A stretch of DNA of 64,000 bases, from NCBI RefSeq assembly GCF_003330725.1, contig NZ_CP030843.1:1-64000 (forward strand), written 5' to 3'. Source of the stretch: Acidisarcina polymorpha (GTDB taxonomy: Bacteria; Acidobacteriota; Terriglobia; Terriglobales; Acidobacteriaceae). How positions within the stretch are numbered: position 1 is the stretch's first letter; each line of letters begins with the position of its first letter. Below the pieces are notes generated by a model. The model saw only the letters and a program-made list of their open reading frames with translations. It did no database searches and had not been told where the DNA came from. Of this stretch, positions 46,069 through 54,843 are shown piece after piece. Both the position numbers and the translations under genes were made by a program.

Positions 46069-48444
46069 TCAACGCGAAAGATGTGGCTCGGGGCCCATCT
46101 CCATTTCCAGACGGCCTCCGCTCGCTAAGGCTGCGTGGGAGACTTCAAGCGACTTAAGAGGTACGCCGTTCAGTTTTGCTGACTGAATGTAGACGTTGCG
46201 GGCGCTGTTGCTGCTGGCTATGATCTCGAAGTCGTGGCCGCCGAGGTGGAGCGTGACCTTGTGGAAGGCAGGCCCGCTGATCTGGTATTTGGGCACGTCT
46301 GTGCAGCCGCCCTCCATATCGAAGAGCCCGATGCCCGCAAGCACGACATAAGCGCCCATCTGGCCTTCGTCCTCCTCGCCCGGCCAGCCATTAAGCGGCG
46401 AGGTATCGAAGACGCGGCTGAAGACGTCCCGAGCATAGCGCTGCGTAAACCACGGCTTTCCGGAGTAGTTGAAGAGCCACGGGGCCTGAAGATCCGGCTC
46501 ATTGGTGAGATCGACATAGTGCTTATCGAAGCCTTCTTCAAGCCGCTGGTTGAACCGATCCGTGCCCACGGCAGCGACAAGTGCCGGAACATCCTGCGGA
46601 ACGAACCAGCTGTATATCCAAGCGGTGCCTTCGAGGAAGCCGGGGCCGCTCCATCCGCCAGTCGTGCCGAAATGCTGTAGGTCATTAGGCTCGACCCACG
46701 AACCATCTGCGCGCCTGCGTTGTGCGTAGAGCGTCGCCGGCGAGAGGCTGTTGCGCCAGTTCGCCGCGCGCTTGGTGAAGAGTACTGCGTCCTCCGACTT
46801 GCCGAGGCTATGCGCCAGGGTTGCCGCGCAGGCATCGTCAAAGGCGTACTCAAATGTGGAGGATGCAGGCCCATCTTCTTCGGGAACGTAGCCGAGCTTC
46901 AAATACGCTGCCCGGTGACGGTCTCCGGCGATGCCTTCCGGATAACGCCCGCCACACGTATACGGCTCACCTGGAGTCGTGAGGACCTTGCGAACAGCCG
47001 CGTAGGCAGCATCGGGTTCGACGCCTTCGCGGACGTCTTTTTGCCATGCGCCAACGATCATCGCGGTCGCGTGCTGAGCATCCATGATGGGTGCGTAGCG
47101 CATGTTGACGGTGACATCGGGTAGCCAACCTCCGCGCGTAGCGCCAAGCAGCAGAGCGCGATTGAAAGAACTCGCTATCTCCGGTGTCAGCAGATCCCAT
47201 AGCGGGCCGAGAGTCCATTGCGCGCCCCACAGAGCGTCGCTCGAGTAGAGGTGTTCGCCGGGCTTCGACAGATGCTGGATCTCGCCGCATGCGTCTCGAT
47301 ACGAGCCATCGACATCGTCGAGCAATGCCTTGCCCGTGTAAGCTCGATAGAAGCTGGTGTAGAGTTCGATCTGTTCGTCGCGAGTGCCGCCTTCCAGCTC
47401 AATCCTCGACAACAATTGCTGCCAGGTGCGGCTGGCGCCACTGGAGATTCTGTCGAAGTCGAAGCCGACCGCATCGGTTTCAGCGGCAAGGTTGGAATGA
47501 GCCTGTTCAGCGCCGACCAGGCTGATACCGGTCTTGAGAACGACGGGAGTGTTGGCTTCGCCGTTGAAGTCGACCCATACGCCGCCAGAGCGGATACTGT
47601 CGATCGCGGTGACGTTTGACTTCGCGGTTCTGGGCCGCCGCCACTCGGTGCCGTAGTTTGCATCGATCCCGGTGTACTCCCCGTTTTGCCACGAGCCCAT
47701 CGTGGCGAATGGACGCGAGAACCGGGTATCGAAAAAAACTGTGAATTCCCCGGCATACTTATTGCTTGCCGTCATGCTTCCGGCGATCTCATTGGGGGCG
47801 ACCTTGTGAACGGAGAAATGCATAAGCTGGCTTCGCTCCTCAGACGGCGCGTCGAAATCGAAAATGAGGTGCGTTGGCCGGTCGGCTGGCGGTGTGAAGC
47901 GCATCCAGCCGGTTCGTTCGGTTGCGGTGAGTTCCATGCGGGTGTGGGCGTCGATCAGATCGACCGCATAATATCCGGGCCGGCCGGTCTCGGTCTTCTT
48001 ATCGATCCGGGAGCGGTAGCCGGCTGTCCACATCTGGTCGAAAGGCCCATCGGGCGGCCCGGCGAAGAGCTTCGGCTGGCCAGGGTAGTTTTCGAGCGGC
48101 CCTGCCAGCGGCATGACGGTAAAGGTCGCAAGCCCGAGGGTGTGGAGAAAGCTGAAGCCCGTCACGCTGGCAATCGTGTATTCATACCCGGCGTCCCACA
48201 CGTTACCCTGATTGTCCGGACTTATCTTCACCATTCCCATCGGCAGGGTGGCGCCGGGGAACTGCATCCAGCGCGAGTTGGATGTGCCCGTGAAGACGTT
48301 GACCAAGTCTACCGCTTGCGAGCGAGACGCGGCGGTCGTGCGCTCGGCGATCTGTGAATCGGCGGGCCGAGGTGCGGTGAGAATAGCCGCGAGAAGGGCG
48401 GCGGCGCAGCGGGAGACTCGGAAAGCGGACATACTGAAGTGCAT
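46069..48444 (-). CDS. GH92 alpha-1,2-mannosidase, secreted
   Basis: 791 residues from ATG 48444 (AAGGA 11 bases upstream; the frame opens earlier to 48558 without a site). Signal peptide (CAALLAAILTAPRPADS). GH92 features in order: VDLVNVFTGTSNSRWMQFPG, ATLPMGMVKISPDNQG, YTIASVTGFSFLHTLG, YTSFYRAYTGKALL, and the C-terminal GWPGEEDEGQMGAYVVLAGI with GLFD. These calcium-dependent exo-mannosidases trim fungal or host mannans and N-glycans. The expected length is ~750 residues and the gene is intact. Confidence 0.93.
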   Translation of the reverse strand: MHFSMSAFRVSRCAAALLAAILTAPRPADSQIAERTTAASRSQAVDLVNVFTGTSNSRWMQFPGATLPMGMVKISPDNQGNVWDAGYEYTIASVTGFSFLHTLGLATFTVMPLAGPLENYPGQPKLFAGPPDGPFDQMWTAGYRSRIDKKTETGRPGYYAVDLIDAHTRMELTATERTGWMRFTPPADRPTHLIFDFDAPSEERSQLMHFSVHKVAPNEIAGSMTASNKYAGEFTVFFDTRFSRPFATMGSWQNGEYTGIDANYGTEWRRPRTAKSNVTAIDSIRSGGVWVDFNGEANTPVVLKTGISLVGAEQAHSNLAAETDAVGFDFDRISSGASRTWQQLLSRIELEGGTRDEQIELYTSFYRAYTGKALLDDVDGSYRDACGEIQHLSKPGEHLYSSDALWGAQWTLGPLWDLLTPEIASSFNRALLLGATRGGWLPDVTVNMRYAPIMDAQHATAMIVGAWQKDVREGVEPDAAYAAVRKVLTTPGEPYTCGGRYPEGIAGDRHRAAYLKLGYVPEEDGPASSTFEYAFDDACAATLAHSLGKSEDAVLFTKRAANWRNSLSPATLYAQRRRADGSWVEPNDLQHFGTTGGWSGPGFLEGTAWIYSWFVPQDVPALVAAVGTDRFNQRLEEGFDKHYVDLTNEPDLQAPWLFNYSGKPWFTQRYARDVFSRVFDTSPLNGWPGEEDEGQMGAYVVLAGIGLFDMEGGCTDVPKYQISGPAFHKVTLHLGGHDFEIIASSNSARNVYIQSAKLNGVPLKSLEVSHAALASGGRLEMEMGPEPHLSR

Positions 48445-49016
48445 TGTCGAATTATTCCTTCGCGGGATGAGACTACCAGGTTTAGCTGCCGCCGGAGCAC
48501 GGGTTTGAGGTCGTCCGCCATATGGCCATGCTGTTCGCGGGAGGGAGGGGAGTTGCAACCGTTGCCGGAACGCCCAGACGATGCACGAGTCTTGGACACT
48601 GGCAATGGCTTACTGATTGTATTGCGGAAGAAGCGGATCGGTAACCATGGTGCCCTCTCGAGGCGTCATGGAAAGCACGTGGATTGTTGCGCGAATTGCG
48701 GGAATTGGATTGTCGAAGGGTGCGCGAGAAACGCGAGTGACGCCAAAAGGATCTGGATCTTTTCTGGCGCTACGAGGACGAGACTAAATATTCCACTATG
48801 GATAGGCAGGGTCCAGCCGATGCCAGTGCGATTCTCCTTCTCGGCCGGCAAGCCAGGGAAATCGCGAAAACCTGGTTCCCCTGCTCCATCGTTCTAACGA
48901 GTCCCAGACGCTGGGTCCTAGACACGTTCTCTAGTGTAGACGCTACCACCGTATTCTCAGTTGTTCGGCCTGCGGCTGAAGATTCCTGATTCGCCGCTTC
49001 GCGCCCTTAAGTCGCT
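48445..49016. other. intergenic region, no gene
   Basis: Promoter region of the GH92 gene and ~500 bp without a supported gene. Short frames on both strands lack any family pattern. Confidence 0.35.
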
Positions 49017-49181
49017 TCACTTAGCGGGCACAATAGATTGAGGATGCTGATCAACCAAACGGCCACTTCCTGACGAGTAGAACATCCATATAGCGATGCC
49101 GAGAAGTACCCCCACCAGAATGATGATGCTGAGCACCAGCCTAGCTACATTCAGAGCGCAAAACTCACCAACTCTTGTCAT
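49017..49181 (-). CDS. small single-span membrane protein, 54 aa
   Basis: From ATG 49181, a short basic N-terminus, then one hydrophobic helix (LVLSIIILVGVLLGIAIWMF) and a polar tail. No family is recognisable. It could be a stress-related small membrane protein, given the stress genes downstream. Confidence 0.4.
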   Translation of the reverse strand: MTRVGEFCALNVARLVLSIIILVGVLLGIAIWMFYSSGSGRLVDQHPQSIVPAK

Positions 49182-49474
49182 TGCACCTACTCTGGCTTGT
49201 TTGGAAAGGCCAATTCGTAACATAAGTGGCCGGCAACAGACGGCAGCTCGACTCATGGTGCCATGCAGAACCATTTATGGCCCGAACTAACTACTTGCCC
49301 TACTGCCTAAAATTGTCCAGCCCGGATGTTCGTCGAGCGCCTGCATCAAGCCGCTCGCCACCTTAGACTGTGTTCCGCCAGCTTGCTTCCCGGCCATACC
49401 CTCACTCGAATCTAGAGTCCCATCGTTATTCCTCCGGTTGTTCGATGCATCCAGTGGCAAAGGCCGTCCGGAAA

Positions 49475-50059
49475 CTAGCTGTCCCGCTCATCCTGCTGCA
49501 GATCTTTGTTCTGTAACCCGGAACGTTCCACAATTACATCCTCGACACGGATCTTGACTAATTGAGGATTTCGGGTGGTGACGGTCTGTCTGGTTACCCG
49601 GACTTCTTCACGCAGCAGCAGCTTTTTGTGCACGACCACAACCTCTTCCACTACCGGATAAATCGTGGTTTCGCCCTCCTGACGGACTTCAGGCGCGGTT
49701 GCGACCTCTAGGCTCAAAGGCACGCGTTCAATGGCGTACGTGGTGGCGGCCAGAGGCTCATCGACAAGGATCTCGCGCTCCTCGACCACCTTCTGCAATC
49801 GAACTGTTCCGGTAACCACCTCTCGTTTCTGGATATCAAGTTCCTCTTCCATGACCGGGATAACCAGAACCTCCGCCTGCGAGGATGAAGCGGGCTGGGG
49901 AACAATGGCGGCGCTGAGATAAGAAAGGAGCACGCTGGTTGGAAGACGGATCACCTCGCCGCTCTCAAGCGTGAGCACGGTTTCAGGACTGGATGGATCG
50001 AGTCTGCCGAAGACGGTGCCCAGACTCGTCGCAGCAGGGGGTGGAAAAGAAGCACTCAT
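49475..50059 (-). CDS. DUF2382-type stress protein (YsnF/AvaK-like)
   Basis: 194 residues. The DUF2382 pattern is EVLVIPVMEEELDIQKREVV, LQKVVEEREILVDEPLAATT, EVVVVHKKLLLREEVRVTRQ. The N-terminal part (VLTLESGEVIRLPTSVLLSY) could be a degenerate PRC-like barrel. It is the last of a four-gene minus-strand cluster whose members share this domain. Function is unknown; the family is induced by desiccation and general stress. Confidence 0.82.
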   Translation of the reverse strand: MSASFPPPAATSLGTVFGRLDPSSPETVLTLESGEVIRLPTSVLLSYLSAAIVPQPASSSQAEVLVIPVMEEELDIQKREVVTGTVRLQKVVEEREILVDEPLAATTYAIERVPLSLEVATAPEVRQEGETTIYPVVEEVVVVHKKLLLREEVRVTRQTVTTRNPQLVKIRVEDVIVERSGLQNKDLQQDERDS

Positions 50060-50115
50060 TCACAACTCCGCATTAAAGGTAAAAGGGCGGAGCGAAATCG
50101 CTCTGCCCTTCTAGG

Positions 50116-50904
50116 TTATCGCTCGTACTTGGTTGTAGTTTCAGTTCCCGGAATGTGTTCGACGTCGACCTCGGTACGCCGGACAGTATCCCGAACCGCT
50201 TCCGTATGTTCCGTGCTCTCCTTGCCGACGAGCACTTCTTCGACGACACGGCTGGTCTTGCCCACTACCGCTTCTTCCGCCGTTTCAGTGAGCTCAATGA
50301 CATCGCCGTTGACATTGCTGAAATCCGCAGCCGTTGCAGCTCTATTGACCGGCCGCCGCGACACAACGACATGTTCTTCACGGAGAGCCACTTCAGCCTC
50401 AACCGGCCGTTCGGTAACACGCGAGTACACCCGTACGCCGCCGCGCTCCACCTCCCGCTTGCCGACCACCAGCTGCTCTTCGACGATAGGGATCGCAGTG
50501 AGTTCTCCGCTATCAGCGACGCTTGAGGTTCTCGCAAGCCCACCGCCAGCAGCGCTTTCATCCACGTGGCGGGCGCCATGTTCTTCTAGAAGCTCAGCAA
50601 CTTCGTCCGCTTCCTCGTCTTCTTCAACCGTCACGGCCACCAGGGCGCCGCCTTCAGTCACGCTCTTCTCGTAATAAGCCTGTTCCTTGTCATCCCCGCC
50701 GCCCAGAGAATGAAAGAAACTGCTGATCTTCTCGCCGATGTTCTTCCCGGCGGCTTGAATGCTGGACGACGAGGTTGTGGGACTGCCTTCATCATTCGCC
50801 ATCACTTCGATGTTCTGCGCGCTCAACCCGGTCTCAATCAAGGCCTGCTTCACGCTTTCCGCTTTGCCGAAATTCGCAAATACTCCAACGACTGTCTTCG
50901 CCAT
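50116..50904 (-). CDS. YsnF/AvaK-type general stress protein
   Basis: 262 residues: an N-terminal ferredoxin-like general-stress domain (TVVGVFANFGKAESVKQALI, GGALVAVTVEEDEEADEVAE) and a C-terminal DUF2382 (AIPIVEEQLVVGKREVERGG, EVALREEHVVVSRRPVNRAA, VVEEVLVGKESTEHTEAVRD). AGGAG precedes the ATG. It is paralogous to the gene at 51479. Confidence 0.9.
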   Translation of the reverse strand: MAKTVVGVFANFGKAESVKQALIETGLSAQNIEVMANDEGSPTTSSSSIQAAGKNIGEKISSFFHSLGGGDDKEQAYYEKSVTEGGALVAVTVEEDEEADEVAELLEEHGARHVDESAAGGGLARTSSVADSGELTAIPIVEEQLVVGKREVERGGVRVYSRVTERPVEAEVALREEHVVVSRRPVNRAATAADFSNVNGDVIELTETAEEAVVGKTSRVVEEVLVGKESTEHTEAVRDTVRRTEVDVEHIPGTETTTKYER

Positions 50905-50940
50905 AAAATCTCCTTTGAAAGATGAACTTCGTGATATGGT

Positions 50941-51447
50941 TTACTGCTGCTGAAAGAGCTCGACCCGGCGATTGTCCGCCTTGCCGCTTTCCGTAGAGTT
51001 CGGGGCGACGGGTTTCACTTGTCCAAATCCGGCTCCCGTCAACCGCGATTGCGGTATCCCCTGTCCAACGAGGAACTTTTCGACAGCCGCGGTTCGCTGC
51101 TGCGATAAAGCATCATTGTGCTCTGGGTTGCCCGTACTGTCGGTGAAGCCCTCGACGCGGAGGTGGAGGTTTGGCTGCTGCTTCATCGCGGCCGCCGCCT
51201 GAGTGAGCGTTGCCTGCGCCGCCGGGGTCAAGACTGCGCTAGCCGTATCGAAGTGAATGGCATCGAGATTGGGTGGGGTGACGGGAGCTGTGACGACTGG
51301 TTCCTGGGTGGTGGCCACCGGCTCATCATGGTGACGGGTGAAGTAGTAAGCGAGGATTGCTAGCAAGAGAAGAAGAGGCAAAAGCCAGTACCAGAGTGGC
51401 ATAGCTTTTTTCTTTTCTTCGTAAACTTTGACGCGTTCTGTCGGCAT
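50941..51447 (-). CDS. OmpA-family peptidoglycan-binding membrane protein
   Basis: 168 residues from ATG 51447 (the frame opens to 51525 inside the upstream gene). One transmembrane helix (LWYWLLPLLLLLAILAYYF) anchors a C-terminal OmpA domain: IHFDTASAVLTPAAQATLTQ, LRVEGFTDSTGNPEHNDALS, QQRTAAVEKFLVGQGI, SGKADNRRVEL. It ties the inner membrane to peptidoglycan. Sandwiched between DUF2382 genes, it probably belongs to the same envelope-stress operon. Confidence 0.9.
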   Translation of the reverse strand: MPTERVKVYEEKKKAMPLWYWLLPLLLLLAILAYYFTRHHDEPVATTQEPVVTAPVTPPNLDAIHFDTASAVLTPAAQATLTQAAAAMKQQPNLHLRVEGFTDSTGNPEHNDALSQQRTAAVEKFLVGQGIPQSRLTGAGFGQVKPVAPNSTESGKADNRRVELFQQQ

Positions 51448-51478
51448 GTCGGATCTCCCTGAGACGATTTCCGTGAAC

Positions 51479-52225
51479 TTACATACTGCGTGGATCCGAG
51501 CTGCGATCTGTTCCGAGTCGCTCAACCTCGACCTCGGTCTTTCGGAGGGTGTCGCGAACGCGCTCGGTGCGCTCGGTCGTCTGTTTTCCTACCAGGACCT
51601 CTTCCACGACATGGGCCATTTTGCCAACAACAGGCACTTCCGCCATCCCGGTCAGTTCGATCGTTCCTTGGGTTTTGTAGTCCGCTTCCGTTGCCGGCCG
51701 ATTGACGGTACGATGCTCGACCACGACATGCTCTTCGCGGAGGTCTACCGTGTGGGCGACTGGCGTCTCGACAATATGTCGAAAGACGCGCACGCCCCCA
51801 CGCTCGACTTCGCGTTTGCCGACGATCAGGTTTTCCTCAATCACGGGAACGACCGCAGCTCCAGTACCGGGCAGAATAGCCGCAGTTGGCGCTACTACTT
51901 TCTCATCGACCTGAGACGCGGCGTGCTTGCGAAAGACAGCTTCGATTTTGTCGGTCCAGGATTCTCCTGCCGCAACTCCGACAACGGTACCGCCGTCATT
52001 AAGGCCGGTGGTGAGCATTCGCATGTCGGTGTCCGGAACCTTTAGCTCAGCAAAGAAGATCCGGTTTGTTGCATCGCCGCCCTCATTGCGCGCCGTTGCT
52101 CCGCCCATCACGGAGATGGCGCTTTGTGGCACACCGGCCTCTAAGAGATCGCGCACCGCTGCTCGCGCATTGTCATTGTTATGAAACAGGCACACTAGAG
52201 TTGTCTGTTCGGGGATTTCTGACAT
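51479..52225 (-). CDS. YsnF/AvaK-type general stress protein
   Basis: 248 residues from ATG 52225 (MSEIPEQTT, GGAG in front). The N-terminal stress domain (LVCLFHNNDNARAAVRDLLE, DGGTVVGVAAGESWTDKIEA) and C-terminal DUF2382 (VPVIEENLIVGKREVERGGV, VDLREEHVVVEHRTVNRPAT, EEVLVGKQTTERTERVRDTL) parallel the gene at 50116. It is the first gene of the cluster. Confidence 0.9.
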   Translation of the reverse strand: MSEIPEQTTLVCLFHNNDNARAAVRDLLEAGVPQSAISVMGGATARNEGGDATNRIFFAELKVPDTDMRMLTTGLNDGGTVVGVAAGESWTDKIEAVFRKHAASQVDEKVVAPTAAILPGTGAAVVPVIEENLIVGKREVERGGVRVFRHIVETPVAHTVDLREEHVVVEHRTVNRPATEADYKTQGTIELTGMAEVPVVGKMAHVVEEVLVGKQTTERTERVRDTLRKTEVEVERLGTDRSSDPRSM

Positions 52226-52442
52226 ATCTGCTCCTGGATGCAGTTGCACCTGTTTTGATGAATTGGGAGATATCCTCAGTCTGCGAATGGGCAGAAAAAG
52301 GTTCTTACTAGGAACAATGAGCGGAGATTACCTATGGAAGATCAGGAGAAAGTGGAATTATGGCGTTCGGTTCGATTCCTGCGGCTCATATTCCCGTACT
52401 CGTATTGAGAAGCAATTACTTCGATAAGGTTGCTAAAGTTCG
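52226..52442. other. promoter region of the stress operon
   Basis: A ~215-bp gap upstream of the first stress gene and at the 3' end of the next locus. No clear promoter hexamers or hairpin were identified by eye. Confidence 0.3.
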
Positions 52443-53276
52443 TTACCAGACGGCACTTGCCAGCTCGCTCGACCAGACTGGCCCCCCTTCGTAGAGAGGC
52501 CCGTCGACCCGGATGACCGTGGGGACCGTTCCGCGTGTCACCCAGACGTGGAACTCTGGGGGCTCTTGCCCAATCAGGGGAGCAACTGCTCCGGTCAGAC
52601 CCCCTAGCTTGACCTTGATGACGTACTTCCTCGTTTTGTGAGCAAGTGCGCCGACCTTAAACTCATCCTCCCCATCCGGCAAGATAGTAAGAGTCACGAG
52701 TCGCGGCTTTGAGGATACCGCCAGATAAGGAACATCGATTTCAGGGCCGTCCGGCGGCAGATTTCTCATCAATGTAAGAACGAGGCCATTAGACAGATCA
52801 GAGGGCAGAGCCAGGTGTTTTGTCTCAGCTGGTTTTGCTCCCTCCTGAAACACTATCTTGCCGGCCACGGCATCGATGGTGACATCATAGGGGTGCGGAA
52901 ATGAAGGCCCCCTCTGAATATGGTGCTCCCGGACGAGATGAAAGGCTTGGTCTTGCACGTAGATCGTCGTTTCATCATCGATCGATCCATCTCTGAACTG
53001 GTAGACAAGCCGGGAGATGATGCGATGTTTCTGGAGTGTTTGAGTCAACTCTCCGGACGCTATGACTTTTCTTTTCGCATCATGCAAAATTAGATATCCA
53101 TGGGAAAAACCTTCCGGGATATGCACGCTTACAGTCTGTCCATAAACCCATAGCGGGCAGGCCAATAATCCGATTGCTATTAATCCAGCCCATACCCCAC
53201 GAAAAAGGCCTAGAGGGGAAAATATTCGGTGTTGGTGGTCGGAAAGTCGCACACCACGGCTCCCGAATTCGCGCAC
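52443..53276 (-). CDS. exported protein of unknown function, 277 aa
   Basis: GTG 53276 is preceded by AGGAGG with a 4-base spacer, which fixes the start. Signal peptide (AGLIAIGLLACPLWVYGQ). The mature protein is beta-rich (HGYLILHDAKRKVIASGELT, YDVTIDAVAGKIVFQE, LALPSDLSNGLVLTLMRNLP), similar in type to DUF3108-like acidobacterial secreted proteins. I cannot assign a role. Confidence 0.65.
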   Translation of the reverse strand: MREFGSRGVRLSDHQHRIFSPLGLFRGVWAGLIAIGLLACPLWVYGQTVSVHIPEGFSHGYLILHDAKRKVIASGELTQTLQKHRIISRLVYQFRDGSIDDETTIYVQDQAFHLVREHHIQRGPSFPHPYDVTIDAVAGKIVFQEGAKPAETKHLALPSDLSNGLVLTLMRNLPPDGPEIDVPYLAVSSKPRLVTLTILPDGEDEFKVGALAHKTRKYVIKVKLGGLTGAVAPLIGQEPPEFHVWVTRGTVPTVIRVDGPLYEGGPVWSSELASAVW

Positions 53277-53559
53277 GATACCTCCTCAACACTTAAATTC
53301 CTTGTCTATGAACGCCAAATCTACCAGATAGTTTTGCGCGCAACTAACGGCCTGTGCCAATTGATTTTCGGCGAATCCTTTTCCGTCGGCTTGTTCATGG
53401 CCGGGTTCATCTTGGTGATCGAAACTTCTTTTTGCGGCGGCGCGACTGAGCGCCAGGTGCTCGACGGGATCATTATTGTGATCCAACGATGCGTCCGTAT
53501 CCTGCAGGTAGATCGGCATCCGGTCATGAAAGGCACGATGAGGGCGTTGGGCGCGCCGT

Positions 53560-53700
53560 TCACGATCGAAAATGACAAGATCTTCTCGTTGCCGATCTTG
53601 GCGAATTCCAGATGTCGACGAGAGCAAACGGCTCGCCGCGCATGAAAGCCCGCGCACGACGAAGCTCTACGACGACACGTCTGATGAAATCACGAGCGGA
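53560..53700 (+). pseudogene. tyrosine integrase C-terminal remnant
   Basis: LAAHESPRTTKLYDDTSDEIT is the usual end of Tn916/phage-type integrases (conserved His and the catalytic Tyr). The preceding domain is not readable. It points to an earlier integration event unrelated to the XerC pair at 15-33 kb. Confidence 0.7.
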
Positions 53701-53733
53701 TCGGCATCTGGAAACTTTTGCCGCCGCCGGGGT

Positions 53734-53937
53734 TTAGTCAATATGGCGCTGAATGTGCTTCAGCATGCCATTGAATGCTTCGTCCTCGATGGCCCGCAAT
53801 TCCTTGAGCCGGTCGGGATTCACGACGTGCCAGTCCAGGAGATAGTGCAAATTCGCAACCGTCTCCAAATACGGGAGCAGCTCTTTGGCGAGCTCCCGAG
53901 CGCTCCTGTCGCCGGCCTTGTCTGGAGTCTCCGCCAC
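53734..53937 (-). CDS. small hypothetical protein, 67 aa
   Basis: MAETPDKAGDRSARELAKEL, LPYLETVANLHYLLDWHVVN, PDRLKELRAIEDEAFNGML: a plausible helical protein with well-balanced composition. No family recognised and no partner. It lies between an integrase relic and a receiver-like gene. Confidence 0.4.
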   Translation of the reverse strand: MAETPDKAGDRSARELAKELLPYLETVANLHYLLDWHVVNPDRLKELRAIEDEAFNGMLKHIQRHID

Positions 53938-54034
53938 TTATAGTCGGATGGCGGCGGGCGTCAACTCGTTGTGCGTCCTAGTGGTGCGGTATGATCCTGT
54001 CCGAAAGGGTAAAACACTGCCTCAAGAACCCTCC

Positions 54035-54316
54035 ATGTCAAAAGCTGTGAGAGTGATTTGCGCAGGCATCGATCCGCAGCTGCTTGAGAGCCGCCGGCTG
54101 GTGCTACAGGCGGCCGGCTTCGAGGCTACCTGCGTCAGCCCTGCAGAAGCTCTTAAGGCTCTGACCACGTCCCCTTTCGATTTCATGATCATTTCGGTCA
54201 GCGTCAGCGAGAAGGATCGGGAAGCTCTTAGAGCAGCGGCTTCAGGAAACACACGCGTCATTCAGCTGCACACTTTTACTGCCCCTCAAGAACTGTTAGC
54301 GCTCCTCCGGCCTTAG
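54035..54316 (+). CDS. truncated response-regulator receiver-like protein, 93 aa
   Basis: From ATG 54035: RVICAGIDPQLLESRRLVLQ, AAGFEATCVSPAEALKALTT, SPFDFMIISVSVSEKDREAL, then a short end. The alternating strand/helix pattern is that of a CheY fold, but the phospho-acceptor Asp position reads Ser/Val (IISVSVSE), and the length is below the usual ~120. It is probably a degenerate, non-phosphorylated receiver. Confidence 0.55.
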   Translation: MSKAVRVICAGIDPQLLESRRLVLQAAGFEATCVSPAEALKALTTSPFDFMIISVSVSEKDREALRAAASGNTRVIQLHTFTAPQELLALLRP

Positions 54317-54319
54317 CCC

Positions 54320-54516
54320 GGGAGCTCCTGGCTGCGTCAACGGCCCTTCTGACCATCCCAGGACCCACTGTGCTTCAGTGCATCGGTGACGCCCTTGCGA
54401 ACAAGAAGCGGCAAAATTGGGCAACTGTGCTCGGAGTGGGGGTGGGAGATGCTATAGCCATGAGCCTTTCCTTCTTGGGAGCCGGGGCGCTACTTAGAGT
54501 GCGCAGGTCAATATAA
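54320..54516 (+). pseudogene. LysE/RhtB-family exporter fragment
   Basis: Without a start codon, the frame reads LLTIPGPTVLQCIGDALANK, then VLGVGVGDAIAMSLSFLGAG and ALL. This is the PGP-containing first helix and second helix of LysE-type amino-acid exporters. It stops at 54516, just before the IS-end-like repeat, so the rest was probably lost to an insertion or deletion. Confidence 0.6.
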
Positions 54517-54520
54517 CGGG

Positions 54521-54550
54521 TCACTGCACCAAACGTTGAGAATCGTACGC
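54521..54550 (+). repeat. CACCAAACGT/AATCGTACG repeat, copy 3
   Basis: CACTGCACCAAACGTTGAGA then ATCGTACGC. It lies between the cut LysE gene and an IS110 transposase relic and may be the edge of that element. Confidence 0.6.
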
Positions 54551-54694
54551 TAGCGTCTTCCGCCGTCTAGTGATTGCGCCGATTTGCCGATGTGGGATGG
54601 CAGACTCTTGGCAAGCCAATCAACGCCTAACCGATAAAGCTGGAGGTACATCGCGGCCTGACGAGCTTTACGGCTTTCAAATCTGCCATCACCG

Positions 54695-54785
54695 TCACAT
54701 GTCCCACAACGATTCCTTGTTCAGGCCAATTAGATGAAAGACGGCCTTCCCGAGGTCAATGCCGCACGCGCTTGCTGTCACAACG
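54695..54785 (-). pseudogene. IS110-family transposase N-terminal relic
   Basis: Minus-strand ACGIDLGKAVFHLIGLNKES with the first catalytic Asp of the DEDD motif, followed soon by a stop. The remaining IS110 protein is absent. Only ~30 residues support it. Confidence 0.5.
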
Positions 54786-54843
54786 GGTTAAGGCGGCGGA
54801 AGGATCTGTGTGCCGGGCGCCCTGTTGCAGTCCTGTGGCGGAA

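Noticed and set aside
50129-50674. 181-codon plus-strand frame opposite the stress gene
   Set aside because: Ser/Thr-biased antisense shadow of the DUF2382 gene.
53286-53657. Minus-strand 123-codon frame at the integrase relic
   Set aside because: No family likeness, and the plus strand carries a recognisable integrase C-terminus in part of the same DNA.
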